A stretch of DNA of 64,000 nucleotides from contig JANQEJ010000342.1 of NCBI GenBank assembly GCA_028278425.1, positions 23,739 to 87,738 on the forward strand, written 5' to 3'. Shown here piece after piece: positions 50,191 to 56,684 of this stretch (position 1 is the stretch's first letter; every line of letters starts with the position of its first letter). Source of the stretch: Planctomycetota bacterium (GTDB lineage Bacteria > Planctomycetota > UBA1135 > GCA-002686595). The notes under the pieces are model-generated. The model saw only the letters and a program-made list of their open reading frames with translations. It had not been told where the DNA came from and ran no database searches. Both the position numbers and the translations under genes were made by a program.

Positions 50191-50277
50191 GGGCTCTGGG
50201 TCTAGTGGCCTTCGGGTTTTCGCGGAGGCCGACCAAATAGGTATTTCTACGGAATCTGTCGCGTTGTGGTGGCGCGG

Positions 50278-50316
50278 TCTTACACCGAAGTAAGAAGGTG
50301 GAGACGACAGTAAGAA
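50278..50316. promoter_or_regulatory. Repeated GTAAGAAG motif before the kinase operon
   Basis: AGTAAGAA occurs at 50289-50296 and again at 50309-50316, exactly 20 bp apart, and the first copy also forms an inverted repeat with TCTTAC at 50278-50283. The cluster lies in the 143-nt gap between the LuxR-type gene and the operon start at 50190, in line with two helical turns of spacing. It is a candidate regulator-binding site. Confidence 0.4.
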
Positions 50317-50333
50317 GTGGAGGCGACGGGAGG

Positions 50334-51668
50334 CTAAGCCGCTTCGTACACGCGCTCGCAGTCCGCGCAGAGAGACCACAAGACGCTGCGCGGGACTCGC
50401 GCGATCCACTCCGGCATCAGCACCCATCGCTCGCTCTGCACGGATTGCACGCGGCGGCATTGCATACACTGAAGGACGGCGCCACGCGCGTCGCGGTACT
50501 CGTTCTCGACAATCGGAGCGGTGTGGAGTTCGTGTGCCTCGCTGGAGATCCACGCGTGTCGCAGGAGGAGCCCGTCTCCGACGCAGGTCGCGCTCATCCG
50601 CCAGCGATCCCGGCGTGCGGGTGTCGGACAGTCGTACTCGTGTTGCCACGGCCGACCCGTCTTCAAGCAGCGCGCGAAGCGGGTCTCGTACCAGTCGCCC
50701 CAGGGTGGAGAGATCGCGGCCACGTAGCGCCTTCCGAGGCCCCATTCACGGGCGATCCGCTCGCGAGCCCGTCCGCGCGGCGCGAAGCGGGACCACGCGG
50801 GGTTGGTCCAGATCAGGCGCAGCTCGCGATCGAGAAGGCAGACGCTGTCCACGTTCGATTCGCATTCGCTGAGCAGCTCGGCGAGACCGAGCAAGGGCGT
50901 TCGCGGTCCTGCGGGCGCTTGCCGGCTCCCGGGCACGGGGCGCGGCGGGGAGAGCGGCTCTTCCGTCAGAAGCGGAGGAGCGGCCGTCGGTCGCCACTCG
51001 CCGTGCGTCAAGATCCGCTCCCGGGTGTGCAGCAGCTCAATAAGGTCCATCCCGTGCACGACCTCGGCGGTCGTGAGGCTCCCCGTCTTGCGCAGCAAGG
51101 AGCTGCGGTGATCGTCCACCGTCCGCCGGCTGATGGAGAGCGAGCTCGCGACGGACTTGCTCGGGTGCCCCTGGCGCAGGAGGTGAAGCACGTCGAGCTC
51201 CCGCTGCGTGATCGCCTGGAATCTCGCCTGGATCGTCGAGCGTGTTTCGCGCAGTGCGTGGACCTGGGCGCTGCGCTTGAGACTCCGGTCGACGCGCTCA
51301 CGCAGTGCGCCGGCACCGCCGGGCCAGGCCATGAGCTGAAGCGCCGCGTGGTCCTGTGCGGAGAGCGCGGCCGCGAAGTCGGTGCCGCGCAGAAGGAGGA
51401 CGACGGACGTCGAGAGGTCCCGCTCCTCGACCGACCGGACCAGCGCGGAGACATCGTCCGGTGAGTCCGGCCCGGCCACCACGCAGTTGGGGACGGAGTC
51501 GTCGATCGTGTCCAGACACGCATCCAGCGAGGTCGGGGCGACGACCGCCGACCCCCACAGCTCAACCGTCAACAGGGCGCGTACGGGAAGAATCCACGGC
51601 ACGTTCTCCAGCACGAGGACCCGGTCGGGGCGGTCTGGGTCACGATCTGCGTCTGCGTCGATCTGCAC
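50334..51668 (-). CDS. LuxR-type regulator with pseudo-receiver and PAS-like tail
   Basis: A 444-residue regulator, from the first GTG in frame. Residues 15-130 align with a FixJ-type receiver (R-V-L-V-L-E-N-V start), but the phospho-acceptor position reads V-V-A-G-P-D instead of V-x-D and the late Lys is lost (M-A-W-P-G-G), so it should not be phosphorylated. A LuxR HTH follows at about 150-205 (I-T-Q-R-E-L-D-V-L-H-L-L, S-R-R-T-V-D-D-H). The C-terminal ~190 residues look PAS-like (L-L-D-R-E-L-R-L-I-W-T-N-P-A-W) and end with two C-x-x-C pairs (C-M-Q-C and C-A-D-C) that could hold a metal. It is a candidate regulator of the downstream kinase operon. Confidence 0.8.
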   Translation of the reverse strand: MQIDADADRDPDRPDRVLVLENVPWILPVRALLTVELWGSAVVAPTSLDACLDTIDDSVPNCVVAGPDSPDDVSALVRSVEERDLSTSVVLLLRGTDFAAALSAQDHAALQLMAWPGGAGALRERVDRSLKRSAQVHALRETRSTIQARFQAITQRELDVLHLLRQGHPSKSVASSLSISRRTVDDHRSSLLRKTGSLTTAEVVHGMDLIELLHTRERILTHGEWRPTAAPPLLTEEPLSPPRPVPGSRQAPAGPRTPLLGLAELLSECESNVDSVCLLDRELRLIWTNPAWSRFAPRGRARERIAREWGLGRRYVAAISPPWGDWYETRFARCLKTGRPWQHEYDCPTPARRDRWRMSATCVGDGLLLRHAWISSEAHELHTAPIVENEYRDARGAVLQCMQCRRVQSVQSERWVLMPEWIARVPRSVLWSLCADCERVYEAA

Positions 51669-51793
51669 CGTTCGGGTTGCTGCTGGTTGATCCCATCCTC
51701 GAGGGGAAAGAGGAGATCGAACGTGCTCCCGAGCAGGTCGACCGTGATCGCTAGCTCGGCCCGACCCATTGCGGGTGCGAGCTCCGTCCGCAC
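51569..51793 (-). CDS. Possible small protein or upstream piece of the LuxR gene
   Basis: The first ~43 residues from the GTG at 51793 look protein-like (A-M-G-R-A-E-L-A-I-T-V-D-L-L-G-S-T-F-D), but the last ~30, which overlap the LuxR gene in another frame, do not. This may be a small gene, the true N-terminus joined by a frameshift, or chance. Confidence is low. Confidence 0.25.
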   Translation of the reverse strand: MRTELAPAMGRAELAITVDLLGSTFDLLFPLEDGINQQQPERCRSTQTQIVTQTAPTGSSCWRTCRGFFPYAPC

Positions 51794-52029
51794 TCGAACA
51801 TGCTTTCGAGCTGCGACTCTGTCAAACCCTCACCCGCATCCCGATGCGCACATGGGCGTAGCGTAGCGCTGCAAGCGGCGGGTACCGCTCAGGCTCCTCG
51901 GCGTAGAACTACGTCCCGCGTAGTGCGACGTCAGGGTCCCACCATCGGGCACCGACTCGACGTCGTTGATGCCGGCGTCAGGAGCGCGTGCGTCCGGCAG
52001 GGGCGCCGGCCACGGGCGCGACGCCGGCC
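51794..52029. other. Gap without a convincing gene
   Basis: Part of the 361-nt stretch (51669-52029) between the LuxR gene and the squalene-cyclase-like gene. It contains a palindrome ACTACG-TCCCG-CGTAGT (51908-51924) and several GC-rich self-complementary segments near 52005-52030 that could stop transcription from the minus-strand gene ending at 52030. I see no other gene in it. Confidence 0.5.
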
Positions 52030-53168
52030 CTAACCCTGGCCGTGCCGTAGCGCTCGCGTGAGCGCGATGACCGCGAAGCCGGTCCCGTACGGCTTGTGGT
52101 AGCTGTAGAGCGGGTAGTCCCAGAACGAGCCGTCCGGCTGGTGGCACGCCATCACCGCGTCGACGAGGAGCGGCCAGAGCTTCGCTTGCTCGGCCTTCGG
52201 CTGCTCTTCGAGCACGTAGGCCGCGTAGGCGTGGCCGTAGAGGTAGAAATAGCCCGAGATCGCGTACCACGACTCGTGCGGGATCGGCCGGCGCAGCGCG
52301 ACGCGCTGGAAGCCGGCGTGGCGGACCAGCAGGTCGCGCAGGCTCTCGAGGAAGACGTCGTCGGACCGCGGCTTCTCGCCGAAGAGGTCGAGCGCGTAGT
52401 GGCACAGCGGGTTGCGGCAGGCGGCGCCCTTGCGCTCGTTGATCCCGGCCCGCGGGCGGTACTTCAGGTACTCGCCGTAGAGGAACGACTCGTCGGGGAG
52501 CCGCGAGCGCTTCACGTGGTCGACGGCGTTGTCGAGGAGCTTCTCGGGGACCTCGACGCCGGCGCGGCGGGCGCGGTCGACGCCGACCAGGATGGTCGCC
52601 GTCGTGAAGCTCATCGACGTGTCGGAGGGCCGGAAGGTCGGGACGCCGTCGATGCTCAGGTAGCCCCAGCCGCCGTCGAGGGTCTGGTAGGTCTCGAGCT
52701 TCTCGAAGAGGTGCGCGCAGGCGGCGCGGATCCTTTCCGCGCGCGGATCGTCGGGCTGCGCGAGCAAGCGCTCGCCGAAGGCCTGCAGCGCGTAGCCGAA
52801 GGACCAGACGTTGTAGTGCTCCAGCCCGCTCTGGCGTTTCACGTCGTACGCCTCGAGCAGGAAGTCGATCCCGCGGTCGGCCGCGGCGAGACCGTCGTCC
52901 CCGGCGAGCGGGCACTCCTGCAATCCGGTGACGACGAGCCCGGTCGTCGCGACGCGGAACGCGTCCTGGGACCCGGGGAAGGAAGCGAGCACCTCGATCG
53001 GCCGCGGCGAGTGGTGCGAGCCCCAGGAACCGTCGGCCCGCTGGTCTCGACCAGCCAGGTCACGGCGTCGGCGAGGACCTGCCGGACGTCGTGCTCGACC
53101 TTGGGCTCGGCGGCCTGCTCCTGCAGTCCGGGGAGAGCGGCGAGCGCGAAGGCGCAGAGCGCGTTCAC
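52030..53168 (-). pseudogene. Squalene-cyclase/prenyltransferase-repeat protein, frameshifted
   Basis: The gene starts at GTG 53168 (GTGA overlap with the previous stop). It encodes a signal-like N-terminus (A-L-C-A-F-A-L-A-A-L-P-G) and V-R-Q-V-L-A-D-A-V-T-W-L-V-E. Then, near 53050, the frame changes: the repeat sequence Q-R-A-D-G-S-W-G-S-H-H continues in another frame to the stop at 52030. The body has terpenoid-cyclase-like alpha/alpha repeats (Q-T-L-D-G-G-W-G-Y-L, Q-P-D-G-S-F-W-D-Y-P, Y-G-T-G-F-A-V-I-A-L). A one-base loss (or two-base gain) explains it; it is either a true mutation or a sequencing error. The catalytic D-x-D-D of squalene-hopene cyclase is not visible, so cyclase activity is doubtful. 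Confidence 0.8.
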
Positions 53169-54475
53169 CGCTCGGGCTCCGCCGGAGAGACCTTCGCGTG
53201 CATCCCGGCGACGACGCCCGGCACCGGGTCGGCCAGCTCGACGGTTCCCTCGAACGTGCTCTCGCCCGCCTTCGCGCCGGCCGGGTAGGCGCCGACCGAG
53301 AGCGTCCCGATCAGCTTCGCGTCGCCGCCGACGGGCTTCACGACGACCTGCGTCCCGTCGCCGAACGTCGCGCGGTTGGACTCGGAGACGTCGACCGCCA
53401 CGGCGAGCTGCTCCGGATCCGCGACCAGGAAGACGTCGGCGCGCTTGGCGAGCTGGCGGCCGCGCCGCACGTGGCTCGGCGCGCCGCCGGCGCGCAGCGC
53501 GCGCAGCGAGCCGTGCAGCACGACGCCCGCGCGCGGCGCCTTGACCGTTAGGAGCTCGCGGTCGCGCTTCAGCCGCTCGAGCCGCAGGACCTTCTTCGCC
53601 AGCTCGGCCTCGGAACGCGTGAAGCCGTCCTTGCGTCCCTCCGCGTCGACGGCCTGGGTGCGCCGCAGGTGCGCGAGCTCCTCGGTCTTCCGGGCGACGT
53701 CCTCGCGCTTGGATTCGCGCGTGAGCGGCTGGGTGTGGTCCACCTTGTACGCGCGCTGGTCCTTGGAGAGCTCACTGCTCGCGCGCGAGAGCGCCAGGTC
53801 GCGGCGCGAGCGCTTGAGCACGATCTCCTCGGTCGCGTCGGTCAGCTCGTCGGCCTCGTACATCGCCTCGAGCTGCTCGAGCTCGTCGACCTGGTCGGCG
53901 ATCCACGCCTCCGAGCGCTGCTTCTGGAGCTCGTCGCCGCGCGCGGAGAAGGCGAGCTCCTGCGTCTCGTACCCCTCGAGCGCCCGCCGCGCGCGGTCGA
54001 GCCCCGCCTCCGCGCGCGCGAGCTTCGACGCCGCGCCCTCCTCGGCGACGGCGTTGCGCTCGCGCAGCCCCTCGTGCGCGATCCGGGCCGACACCAACCC
54101 GCGCTCGGCGTCGGCGATCGTCTCGTCGATGGAGCGCGTCTTGAGCCGCGCGATGACGTCGCCCGCCGCGACCGTGGATCCGTGCGGCGCGACCTCGAGC
54201 ACGAGCATCTCGCCGGAGTAGGCCTCGGGCCACAGCGAGACGGCCTCGAAGTCGACGGGGACGAAGACGCCGCCGAGCTCCGGCTTGGCGGTTTCGTCGT
54301 CGCCATCCGCCGGTGCCTGCGGGGTGGGCGGCGCGGCCGGCTCCTCGGCGGTCGCGCTCGACGCTTCGGCCTCCTCGGCCTGGGCTGCCGACGCTTCGCT
54401 CCGAAGGAACTGCGGAGTGGAGGAGCAGGAAAACGCGGCGCAGGCCGCCGCGACGACAAGGAGGGTGTGACGCAT
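53165..54475 (-). CDS. HlyD-like membrane-fusion lipoprotein
   Basis: A 436-residue lipoprotein (lipobox A-A-F-S-C, Cys at about 17) with a Glu/Ala/Pro-rich linker (about 30-65). A biotinyl-lipoyl-like half motif (L-V-L-E-V-A-P-H-G-S-T-V-A-A-G-D-V-I-A) precedes a very long coiled coil (about 115-320). The second lipoyl half (V-K-A-P-R-A-G-V-V-L-H-G) and a beta-barrel (L-A-V-A-V-D-V-S-E-S-N-R) close the protein. This is the layout of periplasmic adaptor subunits of tripartite exporters, but no ABC or RND pump gene is adjacent. It is coupled to the squalene-cyclase-repeat gene by a four-base overlap, which is an unusual partner. Confidence 0.85.
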   Translation of the reverse strand: MRHTLLVVAAACAAFSCSSTPQFLRSEASAAQAEEAEASSATAEEPAAPPTPQAPADGDDETAKPELGGVFVPVDFEAVSLWPEAYSGEMLVLEVAPHGSTVAAGDVIARLKTRSIDETIADAERGLVSARIAHEGLRERNAVAEEGAASKLARAEAGLDRARRALEGYETQELAFSARGDELQKQRSEAWIADQVDELEQLEAMYEADELTDATEEIVLKRSRRDLALSRASSELSKDQRAYKVDHTQPLTRESKREDVARKTEELAHLRRTQAVDAEGRKDGFTRSEAELAKKVLRLERLKRDRELLTVKAPRAGVVLHGSLRALRAGGAPSHVRRGRQLAKRADVFLVADPEQLAVAVDVSESNRATFGDGTQVVVKPVGGDAKLIGTLSVGAYPAGAKAGESTFEGTVELADPVPGVVAGMHAKVSPAEPER

Positions 54476-54577
54476 GTCCGGTCCTCGTACCTCGGTCTCG
54501 GGATCGCGGCCGATCCTAGCACCGCGGACGCCCCGAAACGCCAGCGTTGGGTAAACCGACGCGACTCGAACGCGCCG

Positions 54578-55183
54578 CTACTCGAGCTCGCCGATCTGCG
54601 CGAAGAGCTCCACCGCGTCCTCGTCGCCGAAGTTCGGCGTGTTCGTCCGCACGGCCTCCTCGAAGCCCTCGAGCTCGACCAGGCAGTCCTCCGCGCGCAG
54701 CTCGGCGGCGACGCAGCGCGGGTGCACGTTGATCGGCATGCCGCGGACCTGGTTGCCGAAGCGGATCTCGCGCAGGAGCACGACGCGGTAGGCGCCCTTC
54801 TCGATCTTCTCGTCGCAGTGTTTGCACTTGGAGCGGTCCGACGGCGCGCGCTCGGCGTAGGGCGGGTCGATCTTGTTCTTCTTCGCCTCTTCGGCCTTCT
54901 CCCTGAGCTTGCGCAGCTCCTCGATCGGCGGCACCTCGAGGTCGGGTTCCCAGGCGCGCTCTTCGTACGCGGCCTCGACGTCGTCGGCGCGCCGCTTGGC
55001 CGCGCACGTCAGGTGGTGCCAGAGGTAGCCGGTCCCGTACGGCCCCTCGAGCAGGACGCCGAGACGCAGCTTGCCCTTGTCGATCTTGCGGCGACAGGTG
55101 CGGCAGCGGGAGCGCGACGAGCGCGCCTCCTCGATCTTGTAGGGGGCGAGCTGCTCTTCGGTCTCGGGTGTTTCTTCGGTCAT
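54578..55183 (-). CDS. Protein with two PARP-type zinc fingers
   Basis: A 201-residue soluble protein. Two domains fit the PARP-type zinc finger C-x2-C ... H-x2-C. The first has C27, C30, H57 and C60 with the supporting R-S-R-C-R-T-C-R-R-K-I-D-K-G-K-L-R-L-G and W-H-H-L-T-C. The second has C120, C123, H154 and C157 with K-C-K-H-C-D-E-K-I-E-K-G-A-Y-R-V. They are joined by a charged helix (about 85-105). In eukaryotic PARP1 and DNA ligase III such fingers bind DNA breaks; here no catalytic domain is attached. The ATG overlaps the stop of the deoxyhypusine-synthase-like gene (ATGA), so the two are co-translated. Confidence 0.82.
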   Translation of the reverse strand: MTEETPETEEQLAPYKIEEARSSRSRCRTCRRKIDKGKLRLGVLLEGPYGTGYLWHHLTCAAKRRADDVEAAYEERAWEPDLEVPPIEELRKLREKAEEAKKNKIDPPYAERAPSDRSKCKHCDEKIEKGAYRVVLLREIRFGNQVRGMPINVHPRCVAAELRAEDCLVELEGFEEAVRTNTPNFGDEDAVELFAQIGELE

Positions 55184-56484
55184 CGTCCCGCCGGCTCGGG
55201 CGCCGGGTCGTCCAAGAGGTCCGTGGAAGCGAGGGGATAGTCGACCGCCATGGTCCCTTTCGCGCGCAGCTCTTCCAAGAGCGCCTGGACGAGCTCCTCC
55301 CGGCGGTCCATCAGGCGGTAGCCCTCCGCCGGGCGCAGGTAGTCGCGCGCCTCCGGGTGCTCGGCGAAGAGCTCGTCCGCGCCCATGCGCTCGGCCCAGC
55401 GCGCGAACCGCGCCCGCTTCTCGAGCAGCGCCTTCGCGAGGAACGGCATGACCGTCGTGTAATCCGCTTGCAGGCTGACGCACGTCGAGCGGTACTCGTC
55501 CTTGTCGACCTTGCCCCAGGTGACGGCCTCGGCCGGCGGGCATGAGGAGAGCGAGCCATCGCTGACCGGCGCGGTCGTGATCTGGACGTCGTAGAGGTAG
55601 CCCGGCACGTTCTCGAAGCCCAGGATCTGGCCGAGGGTCGGCTCGGGCTGGAGGTTGAAGTTCTTCGGCACGCCGCCGCCGAGGATCAGCGTGCCGATCG
55701 CCTTGGCCTCGGAGTGCTCGGTGGCCCAGCGGTGGAAGGCGCAGCTCTCGAAGACCTCGCGGTGCAGGTCGAGCTCGAAGGCGTGCGCGTCGCCGCCGTT
55801 CTCGCGCGCGGCCCACAGGTCGACCGAGTTCAGGAACACCGAGCCGTCGGCCGGCGCGCCGACGAAGACGGGGATGCCCTTGCGCCAGCAGAGCGCGAGC
55901 AGGCCCTCCTCCGTGCCATTCTGGCGCTCCTGGGCGGCGTAGCGGCGGCCGAGGAGGTTTCTGAACTCCGTCCCGCTCATCCTCCGCTGGAACTCGGGCT
56001 GGCGGAGGATCGCGCGGAGGAAGCGGTCCTGCTCGAGCAGCACGTCCTCGGAGAACCCGACGTCGGTCACGCGGATCACGCGTTCGTCGCGGAGCTCGCC
56101 GTCGTCGCAGGAGAGCCCGACGTGGTAGATCTTGTTCTCCGCGGCGCCGTCGAGCGCGCGGTGTCCGTCGTGGTAGCAGACCGCGTCGGTCGTCGAGAGG
56201 CAGGCGAACCAACCGGTCTCGAGCAGCGGGTTCAGCCACGTCTGCGCCTGACCGGAGAGCGTGACCGGGCCGGCGATGGAGACCGTCATCGGTACGCCGC
56301 GGCCGATCGCCTCGTCGAGGAGCCGCCAGGCCTTGCGCAGGTACGCGCCGCCGAACGCGGGGAGGCTCCGCTCGAAGAGATCCCCCAGCTCGCCGGCTTC
56401 GGCGACCGAGCCGGTGACGAGCTCCTCGCGCGCGGGATCGCCGGCGGGGCAACCCGCGCGTTGGTCCTTGCGGGTGGGCGACAT
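55180..56484 (-). CDS. Deoxyhypusine-synthase-like protein
   Basis: A 434-residue member of the deoxyhypusine synthase superfamily, clearly longer than eukaryotic DHS. Landmarks: L-S-T-T-D-A-V-C-Y-H-D, I-P-V-F-V-G-A-P-A-D-G-S, L-G-G-G-V-P-K-N-F, I-T-T-A-P-V-S-D-G-S-L-S-S and the active-site region A-V-T-W-G-K-V, where the Lys corresponds to the catalytic Lys of DHS (W-G-K-I). The superfamily moves an aminobutyl group from spermidine with NAD. Bacterial forms lack the eIF5A substrate and are thought to act on small polyamines, for example homospermidine formation, so the reaction here is an inference. It is divergent from the PFOR operon. Confidence 0.85.
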   Translation of the reverse strand: MSPTRKDQRAGCPAGDPAREELVTGSVAEAGELGDLFERSLPAFGGAYLRKAWRLLDEAIGRGVPMTVSIAGPVTLSGQAQTWLNPLLETGWFACLSTTDAVCYHDGHRALDGAAENKIYHVGLSCDDGELRDERVIRVTDVGFSEDVLLEQDRFLRAILRQPEFQRRMSGTEFRNLLGRRYAAQERQNGTEEGLLALCWRKGIPVFVGAPADGSVFLNSVDLWAARENGGDAHAFELDLHREVFESCAFHRWATEHSEAKAIGTLILGGGVPKNFNLQPEPTLGQILGFENVPGYLYDVQITTAPVSDGSLSSCPPAEAVTWGKVDKDEYRSTCVSLQADYTTVMPFLAKALLEKRARFARWAERMGADELFAEHPEARDYLRPAEGYRLMDRREELVQALLEELRAKGTMAVDYPLASTDLLDDPAPEPAGR

Positions 56485-56684
56485 GGCGCCGGGCAGTGTA
56501 GGCTCCCGCTCCCGCGAGCCAAGGCCGGGCCGTAAACCCCGCTGAGGGCCGCGCCGCGAGGGAAATCGCGTTTTTGGCGAGGTGCGGCGACGCGCCGGTG
56601 CTACGAGGTGCAGAACCGCGCCGGGCGCGTCGCGCCAGGCCAGCCTGTATCCTGGTCCCGGCGGGATTCTCGAAGGAGGAGTGC

